64,000 nucleotides of DNA, taken from NCBI GenBank assembly GCA_030067835.1, contig CP092441.1, forward strand, positions 434,001-498,000, read 5' to 3'. Within the stretch, counting starts at the first letter, position 1. Every line of letters starts with the position of its first letter. The notes under the pieces were generated by a model, which had not been told where the DNA came from, did not search any database, and saw only the letters and a list, made by a program, of their open reading frames with translations. Shown one piece after another: positions 42,580 through 51,593 of the stretch. Origin of the DNA: Chakrabartyella piscis (GTDB lineage Bacteria; Bacillota; Clostridia; Lachnospirales; Anaerotignaceae). The position numbers were made by a program, and so were the translations under genes.

Positions 42580-44421
42580 TCATTTCGCCAATGGCAATAC
42601 AATTACGGTTTTGAACAAATCCCCATCAATGTCAATGGAAAAGTCTCCATGTTGCAATTCCACAAGGCTTTTGGCAATGTGCAACCCCAAACCACTGCCT
42701 TCTGTGGAACGAGATGCATCCCCACGAACAAAACGTTCCATCAATTCATCAGGTGCAATGTTCAGGGATTCTTTGGAGATGTTTTTGATGGAAAGAATGG
42801 CATGTTCTTTGGTGGTTTCCACTTCCACATAGACACGTGTGCCAGATTGTGCATATTTTGTGGTATTTCCCAAGATATTGTTGAGTACACGCCAAGTCAA
42901 AGTACCATCTATCATACACAAAACCTCTGTTTCTGGAATATCCAAAATAGGATATAGGTTTGCGTTTTGCCATTTTTCAGTGTATTCGGTGGTGGCTTGG
43001 TACATCAATTCCGATATATCCGTTGGTTGCAAGTCACAAGGGGTGTTGCCTGTGGAGGCTTTGGAAATTTCCACCAAATCTGTGGTCAATTTCTTCAAAC
43101 GATTTGCGTGACGATCCACAATATCCAGATATTCTTGAGATTTTTCTGGTAAATCCTCTTTTTTTAATAAATCCACATAGTTGATGATGGAAGTGAGTGG
43201 TGTCTTAATGTCATGGGAAACATTGGTAATCAGCTCTGTTTTCATATGCTCACTTTTCATACGTGCATCCACTGCCTTTGTGATGGCATTGGAAATATCC
43301 ATCAAATGGGATAAATGCTTTTTGCAAGGTGGAAACAACCATTTTGTGTTGATATTATCCTCTAATTTCCCTTCTGCCAATTGCTTTCCTGCTTTTCGCA
43401 AAATATCCATTTGGATTGCAAGGGATAAAAAGAAAATTCCAAGAAACAAACACAGGAAGAAGATGATACCAAAAGAATAGGTGGAACTTAGGAAAGCTAG
43501 GGAGCAAATACCCCAAAATACACACACCATAAGCACAGCAGGAAGTGCAGAAAGGGTTTTACCAGCCAAATCCAAAGCCCAAGAACCAATTCCATAGAAC
43601 AGGGTATTTCGCCACCATTTGCCCACTTTCAAACGAGTGGCAAAGGTCAATAAACAAGCCAACAAAACGGATAACCCATACAATCCATAGACCACAACAA
43701 CAGCACATATGGTAGTGGGACGCAAACCGCTATCGCATACATACAATACGCCAAAGAGGGGAATGATTAAAATGGCAACAGCGATACACAAATATAAATC
43801 AAAGGGTATTTTATCTTGAATATTCAGAACAATTTCGTCTGTACCTTTTTGGTGTCCAACAGCAACCACAGAAAAAATGATGGAGAACAAGCAAATCAAG
43901 ATAGAGGCTATGGTGAAGGTTGGTAAAATATCTAAGTTTTGTTCTATGAGGTTGTATGTCATATAAGAAGGAGCAAAATCATCACTCAAATCCATATTTG
44001 CAGCAACATGTAATGTGACAACAACGGGAATGGGTTCTTCCAATTCCATGGTTTCGTATGTTAGGGCATTGGTTTTGTAGTGTAAAAAGTCATCCATCAC
44101 AAGGGTGGTGCCAATTTCACCCTCCAGTGTTTTTTGAGACAAAATAGTACCATCCATATCTTCTAAAACATAACCAAGGTTGTTTGCTCTTCCTAGGTAA
44201 TTGGACACATATGAAAATTCATAGGCATCTATGATACGATAGCGATAGCCACTTGCAATGGACTGAAACCAATCTGTATCGTAATAGCTGGTGTCGCTGG
44301 TGTACATATCCGTTTCCATGGCATAGATATTGGCACCAATACCTACAATGGCAGAAAGCCCTGTTGCAACTGCCAAAAACCAAGCAATTACCTTTAAAAG
44401 TGTACTTTTTGTAGGTGACAT
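42580..44421 (-). CDS. Sensor histidine kinase
   Basis: A 613-residue membrane kinase. One N-terminal helix (about 8-32) and a 140-residue extracellular domain are followed by about six helices (about 165-350), then HisKA with the phospho-acceptor in NVSHDIKTPLTSIINYVDLL (His about 403) and HATPase with NNILGNTTKYA and GSGLGLHIAK. It is coupled to the upstream response regulator (1-nt gap). The domain order, with a multi-helix sensor unit, recalls envelope or antibiotic-sensing kinases of Clostridia; the signal is unknown. Confidence 0.92.
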   Translation of the reverse strand: MSPTKSTLLKVIAWFLAVATGLSAIVGIGANIYAMETDMYTSDTSYYDTDWFQSIASGYRYRIIDAYEFSYVSNYLGRANNLGYVLEDMDGTILSQKTLEGEIGTTLVMDDFLHYKTNALTYETMELEEPIPVVVTLHVAANMDLSDDFAPSYMTYNLIEQNLDILPTFTIASILICLFSIIFSVVAVGHQKGTDEIVLNIQDKIPFDLYLCIAVAILIIPLFGVLYVCDSGLRPTTICAVVVVYGLYGLSVLLACLLTFATRLKVGKWWRNTLFYGIGSWALDLAGKTLSALPAVLMVCVFWGICSLAFLSSTYSFGIIFFLCLFLGIFFLSLAIQMDILRKAGKQLAEGKLEDNINTKWLFPPCKKHLSHLMDISNAITKAVDARMKSEHMKTELITNVSHDIKTPLTSIINYVDLLKKEDLPEKSQEYLDIVDRHANRLKKLTTDLVEISKASTGNTPCDLQPTDISELMYQATTEYTEKWQNANLYPILDIPETEVLCMIDGTLTWRVLNNILGNTTKYAQSGTRVYVEVETTKEHAILSIKNISKESLNIAPDELMERFVRGDASRSTEGSGLGLHIAKSLVELQHGDFSIDIDGDLFKTVIVLPLAK

Positions 44422-44422
44422 A

Positions 44423-45118
44423 TCACTTCACATCCTTTTCTATTTTGTAACCAAGACCCCAAACCACTTTTAAATATCTGGGCTCTGATGGGTTGATTTC
44501 TAGTTTTTCACGCAAATGACGAATGTGTACTGCAACAGTACCAGAAGAACCAAGGGCATCTTCATGCCAAATGCGTTCATAAAGCTGGGTAGAAGAAAAT
44601 ACATGACCTGCATTTTCCATTAAAAATTGCAAAATCTTATATTCACTGGGGGTTAAGGTAATCGGTTCTTCATCCACATAAACCATTTTGCATTCATCGT
44701 CTATGGAAATGCCACCAATGGTCAAGCGTGTGGATTTTTTCTCCATACTACCCAAGGAAGTATATCTACGCAACTGTGAACGTACTCTTGCAAGAACTTC
44801 TATGGGGTTGAATGGTTTGGTGATGTAATCATCAGCACCCATATTCAGACCAAGGATTTTGTCAGTATCTTCGCTTTTGGCAGTCAGTAAAATTACAGGA
44901 ATATTGGAATGTTCACGTAATTTCATCATGGCAGAAATACCATCCATTTCTGGCATCATCACATCCATCAAAATCAAATGGATTTCTTGGTGATTGACCA
45001 TATGTAAGGCTTCTTTGCCTGTGGATGCTGTGAAAATGGCGTATGGTTCTGTGGAAAGGTATATGGATAAAGCAGACACAATGTCAGGTTCGTCGTCACA
45101 AATCAAAATGTTGTACAT
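44423..45118 (-). CDS. OmpR/PhoB family response regulator
   Basis: A 231-residue regulator with a receiver domain (DD at 8-9, phospho-Asp52 in LILMDVMMPEMDG, Lys in LLTAKSED, DDYITKPFN) and a C-terminal winged helix (LTPSEYKILQFLMEN, VAVHIRHLREKL, VWGLGYKIE). AGGAGG precedes the start. Direct TTTAAGA repeats 90-107 nt upstream (45208-45225) may be its own binding site. Confidence 0.95.
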   Translation of the reverse strand: MYNILICDDEPDIVSALSIYLSTEPYAIFTASTGKEALHMVNHQEIHLILMDVMMPEMDGISAMMKLREHSNIPVILLTAKSEDTDKILGLNMGADDYITKPFNPIEVLARVRSQLRRYTSLGSMEKKSTRLTIGGISIDDECKMVYVDEEPITLTPSEYKILQFLMENAGHVFSSTQLYERIWHEDALGSSGTVAVHIRHLREKLEINPSEPRYLKVVWGLGYKIEKDVK

Positions 45119-45207
45119 AAGATCCTCCTATTTTAGATATGAAAGTATCAAAAAATAATTCTGTACCTAGTATATAACAAGTTGTTTTAGAACAATAGAC
45201 GAATTTC

Positions 45208-45225
45208 TTTAAGATTTGTTTAAGA
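45208..45225. promoter_or_regulatory. Candidate response regulator site: 11-bp-spaced TTTAAGA repeats
   Basis: TTTAAGA at 45208-45214 and again at 45219-45225, exactly 11 bp apart, the spacing used by OmpR-family dimers. It lies 34 bp upstream of a TATACT -10 (45169-45174, minus strand) of the regulator gene. Confidence 0.45.
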
Positions 45226-45270
45226 TGTGATGTTGTTTGCAACATTGCTGTACAAATGTGTTTTGGGGTT

Positions 45271-45390
45271 TGTAGGGGCGACCAGTGGTCGCCCGTTCAA
45301 AGAGCATCGGTCGATTCGTGAATCGCCCCTACAAGTGTAATGTATTTAAGGTTTTGATTTTTGTAGGGAGCGATGCCCTCATCGATCCGC
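45271..45390. repeat. Three modular hairpins, first two head-to-head
   Basis: TGTAGGGGCGACC/GGTCGCCCG (45271-45296), CGGTCGATTC/GAATCGCCCCTACA (45307-45333) and TGTAGGGAGCGATG/CATCGATCCG (45362-45390). The first two form the same opposed pair as in the MITE-like elements but with different arms. Confidence 0.8.
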
Positions 45391-45404
45391 TGCTACTTCC
45401 TAAA

Positions 45405-45428
45405 TAAAAAAAGCCACCGAAGTGACTT
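45405..45428 (-). terminator. Terminator of the MATE transporter gene
   Basis: On the minus strand GTCAC, loop TTCG and GTGGC run into seven T residues, about 22 nt after the stop. Confidence 0.8.
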
Positions 45429-45449
45429 TCAATATTGCAATAAATGCTT

Positions 45450-46802
45450 TCAATTGGTAACATCTTTTGCCCATTTGGAGAACAACACACGTGCAGTGAA
45501 TGCGATTGCTTTTGCAATTTCATCTGCTTTTGCAAAAATATACACCCAGAAAATAGGCAATTCCCAATAAAAAGCAGCCAATAATCCAAGGGGCACTGCA
45601 AGAAACCAAGCAAATACCATTTCAATGATGAGCACAATTTTACCATCACCACCACCACGCAAAGTACCCATACCTGTAATCATATTGGTGGATTGTAGGA
45701 ATACCACCAAAGCAGCTGCATTCAAAATATGATGTGCCAATTCTTGGGTTTGGGGTGTCAGATTGTATAAACCAATGGCAAAATCCTTTGTTAAGAACAC
45801 CAAAAGAGATGAGAACAAACCGATTCCCAAACCAAGCAAACAATAGGTGTGTGCATAGTCATATGCTTTGTGGATTTTACCAGCACCGATGATATTGCCA
45901 ACGGTTACAGAAGCGGCAGAACTGATGCCAAATAGGAATACACTGATCAATTGGAACATCACCAAACTGACGGTGTTGGCTGCAACCACTTGTTTGCCAA
46001 GTTTTGCAAAGATAATGGAGATTGTGGTGGATGCCAAAACCCAAACAATTTCATTGAACACAATGGGTGCAGAGTTGGTGATGAATTTTTTCAAAATAAA
46101 TCCATCTACAGGAAGCAAATCTTTGATTTTCAGCTTGATTTTTTGATCGATGCGGAATAGGAAAATGGAAATCAAAATCAATTCCAAGGTTCTGGCACAA
46201 ATGGTACCAATGGCAGCACCACGTACACCAAGAGCAGGCATTCCAAGCTTACCAAAAATCAAAATATAGTTCAAACTTGCGTTGACCACCAAGGAAGCAA
46301 CGTAAATATACATGGAAATATGAGCAGAACCCACTGGTCTTTGGGAACGTATGGAGATATCGGCAAAGATATATGGAATATAACAAAGGGATATCAATTT
46401 CAGGTACTTCACACCTTCTGCAATGGCAAGGGTATCTTCTTGTTTGGCATAGATACGAATGAATTGCTCTGGAAAGAAGAACCCAATGACAAAGGCAACA
46501 ATCCCGATAACAGCAGCAGTTCTATAGGCAATGGGATAGATTTTGCGTATGGAATCCATATCTTTTTTACCATAATACTGGGCAATGAGGATGTTCATAC
46601 CTTCACCCACACCCACACCAATGATCATCAAGATAAAGAATAGGTTTCCAGCCAGTTGGACACCAGAAAGGGAATCTTCACCCAATTGACCCACCATCAA
46701 AGTATCCAATAGATTGACCAAGAAACTGATTAAATTTTGCACTGCAATGGGAAATGCAATTGCAAGCATAGATTTGTAAAAATGTTTTTCACGTACGATC
46801 AT
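45450..46802 (-). CDS. MATE family efflux transporter
   Basis: A 450-residue protein with 12 predicted helices and MATE features: IAFPIAVQNLISFLVNLLDTLMVGQLGEDSLSGV at the start, a GVGEGMNILIAQYYGKKD loop and the repeated pattern in the second half (FNEIVWVLASTTISIIFAKLG). It uses an ion gradient to expel organic cations or metabolites. Start 46802 has AGGTG 8 nt upstream. It stands alone and ends at its own terminator. Confidence 0.92.
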   Translation of the reverse strand: MIVREKHFYKSMLAIAFPIAVQNLISFLVNLLDTLMVGQLGEDSLSGVQLAGNLFFILMIIGVGVGEGMNILIAQYYGKKDMDSIRKIYPIAYRTAAVIGIVAFVIGFFFPEQFIRIYAKQEDTLAIAEGVKYLKLISLCYIPYIFADISIRSQRPVGSAHISMYIYVASLVVNASLNYILIFGKLGMPALGVRGAAIGTICARTLELILISIFLFRIDQKIKLKIKDLLPVDGFILKKFITNSAPIVFNEIVWVLASTTISIIFAKLGKQVVAANTVSLVMFQLISVFLFGISSAASVTVGNIIGAGKIHKAYDYAHTYCLLGLGIGLFSSLLVFLTKDFAIGLYNLTPQTQELAHHILNAAALVVFLQSTNMITGMGTLRGGGDGKIVLIIEMVFAWFLAVPLGLLAAFYWELPIFWVYIFAKADEIAKAIAFTARVLFSKWAKDVTN

Positions 46803-46838
46803 TTTGCACCTAACTTTCAATCATTTAGCTTATAGCGT

Positions 46839-47037
46839 CGTAGGGGCGACCTGTGGTCGCCCGTGGTTTTTGATTTTATAATTGTCCCAATTAAAGATAA
46901 AAGGGCTTTTACATCTTGTAGGGTACGCATTGTATGCGTACCGAAAGTGGAATGCATACAATGCATTCCCTACATAATTAAGATATGTTCATGTATGCTT
47001 GTTTGAAATACGGACAGGAGAGAGCCCTGTCCCTACA
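46839..47037. repeat. Hairpin repeat, MITE-like element and hairpin repeat in series
   Basis: CGTAGGGGCGACC/GGTCGCCCG (46839-46863), then a MITE-like copy with left end TCCCAATTAAA (46885-46895), two opposed hairpins and a right end lost after about 46999, then CGGACAGG/CCCTGTCCCTACA (47011-47037). The remainder of the gap to 47193 has a GTAGTGC/GCACTAC hairpin (47129-47150) and no gene. Confidence 0.8.
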
Positions 47038-47193
47038 AAGGATACCCAAGCCCCATTATCTACTATTGGGATTTTATAATTTACAACACTATAAAAAACT
47101 CTTCACTTTTCATTCTTCATTCTTCACTGTGTAGTGCATAGCACTACACAAAGATAGCCATAGGAGACCCTATGACCATCGAAATCACATATG

Positions 47194-47457
47194 TTATTGC
47201 AAATCATTTGTGGTGATTTCCACTGTGAATCCACCAAATTCATCTGCAAGACTGACCAGCACCACATTGGTTACATCCAAAAAATGGAGCACATGGGTTG
47301 CTTTTTGTTCTGTACCAATGGCAATGAGGTCATCTCTATGGGCAGTGCCATACATCTCAACCACAAAACCTTTCTTTTCATATTGGGATACAAAGGACTT
47401 GGCAGTCACTTCACCAATACCTTCCCAAGTGAAAATTGCTTTGACTATTTGTTTCAT
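47194..47457 (-). CDS. Small protein of unknown function after nrdR
   Basis: An 87-residue soluble protein (MKQIVKAIFTWEGIGEVTAK...). No domain is recognised. GAGG lies 9 nt before the start and the gene begins 3 nt after the nrdR stop, so it is very probably co-translated with nrdR. Its role cannot be inferred beyond that link. Confidence 0.6.
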   Translation of the reverse strand: MKQIVKAIFTWEGIGEVTAKSFVSQYEKKGFVVEMYGTAHRDDLIAIGTEQKATHVLHFLDVTNVVLVSLADEFGGFTVEITTNDLQ

Positions 47458-47460
47458 AAA

Positions 47461-47922
47461 TCAACCTCTTTTTTCATGAATCATTTTTTCCAACTCGTCA
47501 ATGAAGGTGTTGATGTCCTTGAATTGACGATATACAGAAGCAAAACGCACATAAGCCACTTCATCCAAATCCTTCAAGCGATCCATCACCATAGTGCCAA
47601 TCAATTTGCTATCAATTTCACGGTCACCACTGCCAATCAATGTGTTTTCAATATCATCCACCAAGTGTTCCAATTGTTTCATGGTAATGGGGCGTTTGTT
47701 GCAAGATTTCAATAAGCCACCAATGAGTTTAGATTTATCGAAAATTTCCCTAGTGCCATCACGTTTGATGATGGTAATGGGGATCATATCAATGCGTTCA
47801 TATGTGGTGAAGCGTTTGCCACAGCTTTCGCAAAGTCTACGACGACGAATGGCAGAATTGTCATCCTGTGATCTGGAATCAATTACTTTTGTATCATTAA
47901 AATTGCAAAAAGGACATTTCAA
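47461..47922 (-). CDS. nrdR: Transcriptional repressor NrdR
   Basis: A 153-residue repressor of ribonucleotide reductase genes. It has the zinc ribbon CPFCN...CESCGKRF (Cys 3, 6, 31, 34) and an ATP-cone domain (ITIIKRDGTREIFDKSKLIGGL) that senses ATP/dATP. TTG at 47922 is the start, 8 nt after GGAGG. It lies near nrdDG, whose promoter carries two NrdR-box-like palindromes. Confidence 0.96.
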   Translation of the reverse strand: MKCPFCNFNDTKVIDSRSQDDNSAIRRRRLCESCGKRFTTYERIDMIPITIIKRDGTREIFDKSKLIGGLLKSCNKRPITMKQLEHLVDDIENTLIGSGDREIDSKLIGTMVMDRLKDLDEVAYVRFASVYRQFKDINTFIDELEKMIHEKRG

Positions 47923-48010
47923 AATCCATTCCTCCTCTAACTGGTATCAATATGTTGTGTTCTATGTGTTTAGTATACGCTAGAAATGGCAGTAGGTCAA
48001 GAATTCTAGG

Positions 48011-48268
48011 TCATTCAACCAATAAAATTTCGGTGGAAGTCACTTCAATTAGGATGATATCATCGCCAATTTGTTTGATACAAGACCAAGGGATACGATA
48101 TTGCTGGGATTTGGTGAAAACATTCCATTTACAAGTGCAATCTGGCACCAACAAAGCACAAATACAACCAGAGCTTAGGTCAAATTCCAAATCGCATACA
48201 AAACCCAAACGTCTGCCATCACAAATATTGACCACTTCCTTTTCTGCAAGCCAAGAAAAACGTTCCAT
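48011..48268 (-). CDS. YlmC/YmxH family PRC-barrel protein
   Basis: An 85-residue protein with the pattern of the YlmC/YmxH family: FSWLAEKEVVNICDGRRLGFVCDLEFDLSSG, then a strand-rich half (IPWSCIKQIGDDIILIE). Family members are widespread in spore formers and are linked to sporulation, without known biochemistry. Start 48268 has AAAGGAG upstream. It is upstream of nrdR on the same strand (88 nt gap). Confidence 0.85.
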   Translation of the reverse strand: MERFSWLAEKEVVNICDGRRLGFVCDLEFDLSSGCICALLVPDCTCKWNVFTKSQQYRIPWSCIKQIGDDIILIEVTSTEILLVE

Positions 48269-48301
48269 GGGGTACTCCTTTCTACAATATAATATACTGT
48301 G

Positions 48302-48440
48302 TCCCAATTAAAGATAAAAGGATTTTTATATCTTGTAGGGTACGCATTGTATGCGTACCGAAAGTGGAATGCATACAATGCATTCCTTGCATAATTTAGA
48401 TATGTTCATGTATGTTAGGTCTCATTCAGTTTAATTGAGA
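48302..48440. repeat. Complete 139-bp MITE-like element
   Basis: Terminal inverted repeats TCCCAATTAAA (48302-48312) and TTTAATTGAGA (48430-48440), 10 of 11 matching. Inside are TGTAGGG with GGTACGCAT/ATGCGTACC, link GAAAGTGG and GGAATGCAT/ATGCATTCC, closed by CCTTGCA, a decayed CCCTACA. No coding capacity. Confidence 0.85.
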
Positions 48441-48582
48441 TTATACTATCAGAGTCCAATGGTATAGTTTATGACACCAGTATAGAAAACTATTCATTTT
48501 TCCTTGTGTGACTTTGGGTGTACTTCCAATGATTGGAAATTTTGTGAAAACTTCCTAAAAATATATTTTTTTGAAAAAGCTA

Positions 48583-48651
48583 TTGACGATAAGATGGGAA
48601 CGTACTACAATATATATTACTTAAGAGATAGCGTGATACTATATATAGTGT
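48583..48651 (+). promoter_or_regulatory. nrdD promoter with two NrdR-box-like palindromes
   Basis: TTGACG (48583-48588), 17-nt spacer and TACAAT (48606-48611). One AT palindrome, AATATATATT (48609-48618), overlaps the -10. A better box, ATACTATATATAGTGT (48636-48651), lies 30 bp downstream, centre to centre. The boxes resemble the known NrdR consensus ACACTATATATAGTGT and the spacing of about three helix turns is typical. Confidence 0.7.
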
Positions 48652-48738
48652 CAAAATGAAAGAATATATACAAGATAATAATAAATGTCAACAAATAAAT
48701 GTGAAAAAACAGGGGAATTTTTGGAAGGAGTTTTGCAA

Positions 48739-51054
48739 ATGGGAAGTACAACAATAATCAAACGTGATGGTAGAGAAGTATATTTTGATATCAACAAAAT
48801 TGCAAGAGCCATTGAAAAGGCTTTTGTGGCAGCAATTGGTGTACAATCTTATGAAACATGTTTGAAATTGGCACAAGAAGTGGCAGATGGATTTGTGGAA
48901 GGTTCCAATCCAACTGTGGAACAAATTCAAGATGGTGTGGAACAAGTGCTCATTGCACATGGATATGCAAGTGCTGCAAAATCCTATATTTTGTATCGTG
49001 CAGAACGTACCAGAGTCCGCAACATGAACGATCGTTTGATGAAAACCTTTGAAGACATTACTTACAAAGATGCAAACGATTCCGATATCAAACGTGAAAA
49101 TGCAAACATTGATGGCAATACTGCAATGGGTTCTATGCTCAAATATGGTTCTGAAGGTGCAAAACACTTCTATGAATCCTATGTATTGAAACCAGAACAT
49201 TCTGAAGCACATCGTATGGGTGATATCCATATTCACGATTTGGACTTCTATACTTTGACCACAACTTGTTGTCAATTGGACTTGTTGAAATTGTTCAAAG
49301 GTGGTTTCTCCACAGGTCATGGTGTGTTGCGTGAACCAAATGACATTGCAAGCTATGCATCCTTGGCGTGTATTGCAATCCAATCCAACCAAAACGATCA
49401 ACATGGTGGTCAATCTGTGTATAATTTTGATCGTGGTTTGGCTCCAGGTGTTGCAAAAACATATAAAAAGAGATATCGCTCTTTGATGACTTCTATTTTG
49501 GAAGTGATGAGTGGTGTGGAATGTGATTTTAGAAATTTGTTCAACCAATTGGAAACAGAAGGCTTTGTACCCAAATTGGATGTGCAAGCAGATTTTGACA
49601 CCCGTGAAAAGGAATTGTTCCTTGCAAGTGGTGTAGCAGAAGCAGATTTTGACAAAGCAAAAGAATTTGTCACCAAAAAAGCAGCAGAAGAAACAGATAA
49701 AGCAACTTACCAAGCAATGGAATCTTTGTTGCATAACCTGAACACCATGCATTCCAGAGCAGGTGCACAAACGCCATTTTCTTCTGTCAACTATGGTATG
49801 GATACCTCCACAGAAGGTAGAATGATTATGAAAAATATGCTTCTTGTGACAGAAGTGGGCTTGGGCAATGGCGAAACTGCTATCTTCCCAATTCAAATCT
49901 TTAGAGTCAAAGAAGGCATCAACTTCAATCCAGGTGAAGTGAATTACGATTTGTTCCAATTGGCTTGTCGTGTCAGCGCAAAGAGATTGTTCCCTAATTT
50001 CTCTTTCCAAGATGCACCTTATAACTTGAAATTCTACGATCCAAAAAATCCAGACACTGAAATCTCTTACATGGGATGTAGAACTCGTGTTATGGCAAAT
50101 GTACATGATCCAGAACGTGCCATCACACCTGGACGTGGAAATTTGAGTTTCTCTAGCATCAACTTGCCACGTTTGGCAATTCTTGCAAATGGAGATATTG
50201 ACATGTTCTATCGTGAATTGGACAAAAAAATCGATATGGTTGCAGATCAGCTCATGGAACGTTTTGAAATCCAAGCAAAGAAACGTGTACACAACTACCC
50301 ATTCCTTATGGGTGAAGGCAACTGGATCGATAGCGATAAATTGAAACCAGATGATGAAGTGCGTGAAGTTTTGAAACATGGTACATTGTCTATGGGCTTT
50401 ATTGGTTTGGCAGAAACTTTGAAATGTCTCATTGGTGTGCACCATGGTGAAAGCGAAGTGGCGCAAAAATTGGGCTTGGAAATCATCACTCATATGAGAG
50501 CTCGTTTGGATGAATATTGTGAAAAAACAAAAATGAATTATTCTTTGTTGGCAACTCCAGCAGAAGGTTTGTCTGGTAGATTTGTACGTATGGACAAAGC
50601 TCGTTTTGGTGTCATTGAAGGTGTTACAGATAGAGAATACTACACAAATAGCTTCCATGTACCTGTATATTATGGCATCAGTGCCTTCAAAAAAATCCAA
50701 TTGGAAGCACCATACCACGAATTGACCAACGCAGGTCATATCAGCTATGTGGAATTGGATGGTGACCCAAGCACAAACTTGGCAGCATTTGAAAAAATTG
50801 TGCGTTATATGAAAGAACAAGGCATTGGCTATGGTTCCATCAACCATCCAATCGATCGTGACCCTGTTTGTGGTTACAACGGTATCATTGGTGATGTGTG
50901 CCCAAAATGTGGTAGACATGAAACAGATGGAGAATATGGTTTCCAAAGAATCAGACGTATCACAGGATACTTGGTGGGAACTTTGGATCGTTTCAATAAC
51001 TCCAAACGAGCAGAAGAACGTGACCGTGTAAAACATGGTATGACTGAGGAATAA
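48739..51054 (+). CDS. nrdD: Anaerobic ribonucleoside-triphosphate reductase (class III)
   Basis: A 771-residue glycyl-radical enzyme that reduces NTPs to dNTPs without oxygen. It has an N-terminal ATP-cone (STTIIKRDGREVYFDINKIARAI), the TTTCCQLDL region, STGHG, C-terminal zinc cysteines (PVCGYNGIIGDVCPKCGRHE) and the radical site RITGYLVG (Gly about 743). Start 48739 has AAGGAG upstream; an earlier in-frame ATG lacks one. nrdG follows after 9 nt. Confidence 0.97.
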   Translation: MGSTTIIKRDGREVYFDINKIARAIEKAFVAAIGVQSYETCLKLAQEVADGFVEGSNPTVEQIQDGVEQVLIAHGYASAAKSYILYRAERTRVRNMNDRLMKTFEDITYKDANDSDIKRENANIDGNTAMGSMLKYGSEGAKHFYESYVLKPEHSEAHRMGDIHIHDLDFYTLTTTCCQLDLLKLFKGGFSTGHGVLREPNDIASYASLACIAIQSNQNDQHGGQSVYNFDRGLAPGVAKTYKKRYRSLMTSILEVMSGVECDFRNLFNQLETEGFVPKLDVQADFDTREKELFLASGVAEADFDKAKEFVTKKAAEETDKATYQAMESLLHNLNTMHSRAGAQTPFSSVNYGMDTSTEGRMIMKNMLLVTEVGLGNGETAIFPIQIFRVKEGINFNPGEVNYDLFQLACRVSAKRLFPNFSFQDAPYNLKFYDPKNPDTEISYMGCRTRVMANVHDPERAITPGRGNLSFSSINLPRLAILANGDIDMFYRELDKKIDMVADQLMERFEIQAKKRVHNYPFLMGEGNWIDSDKLKPDDEVREVLKHGTLSMGFIGLAETLKCLIGVHHGESEVAQKLGLEIITHMRARLDEYCEKTKMNYSLLATPAEGLSGRFVRMDKARFGVIEGVTDREYYTNSFHVPVYYGISAFKKIQLEAPYHELTNAGHISYVELDGDPSTNLAAFEKIVRYMKEQGIGYGSINHPIDRDPVCGYNGIIGDVCPKCGRHETDGEYGFQRIRRITGYLVGTLDRFNNSKRAEERDRVKHGMTEE

Positions 51055-51063
51055 GGTGGCAAA

Positions 51064-51549
51064 ATGGAAATTCGACTTTCTGGTATCACAAACGATTCCA
51101 TTGTAGATGGTATGGGCATTCGTTTGACTGTATTCACCCAAGGTTGCACACACCATTGTAAAAATTGTCATAACCCACAAACACATGATCCAAATGGTGG
51201 TTATTTGAAAGATACAGATACCATTGTGGAAATGTTGGCAGAAAATCCCCTTTTGGATGGCGTCACCTTGTCTGGTGGTGAACCTTTCTTGCAAGTGGAT
51301 GCATGTACAGAATTGGCAAAACAAGCACATGGCTTGGGGCTCAATGTTTGGGCATATACTGGCTTTGTTTGGGAAGATTTGTTGGGTACTGAAAAGGAAA
51401 CGTTGCTGAAAGAAGTGGATGTTTTGGTGGATGGATTGTTTGTGGAAAGCTTGAAATCCTTAGATTTGCTCTTTTGTGGTAGCTCCAACCAAAGACTCAT
51501 TGATGTAAAAGAATCCTTTGCAAAATCCACTGTGGTTTTATGGAAATAA
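51064..51549 (+). CDS. nrdG: Anaerobic ribonucleotide reductase activase
   Basis: A 161-residue radical-SAM enzyme that installs the glycyl radical on NrdD. The 4Fe-4S motif is CTHHCKNC (Cys 28, 32, 35), and the GGEP motif appears in TLSGGEPFLQ. AAGGTGG lies before the start. It is co-transcribed with nrdD and ends at a terminator. Confidence 0.96.
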   Translation: MEIRLSGITNDSIVDGMGIRLTVFTQGCTHHCKNCHNPQTHDPNGGYLKDTDTIVEMLAENPLLDGVTLSGGEPFLQVDACTELAKQAHGLGLNVWAYTGFVWEDLLGTEKETLLKEVDVLVDGLFVESLKSLDLLFCGSSNQRLIDVKESFAKSTVVLWK

Positions 51550-51556
51550 TTATTTT

Positions 51557-51584
51557 GGCGGCATCTTCGGATGTCGCTTTTTTT
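51557..51584 (+). terminator. Terminator of nrdDG
   Basis: GCGGCATC, UUCG-type loop, GATGTCGC and seven T residues. Confidence 0.88.
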
Positions 51585-51593
51585 ATTCTGGCG

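Noticed and set aside
48688..51330. Long open frame on the minus strand across nrdD
   Set aside because: It is the complement of a fully conserved nrdD; its translation is rich in Cys, His, Phe and Ile with no domain, as expected for a shadow.
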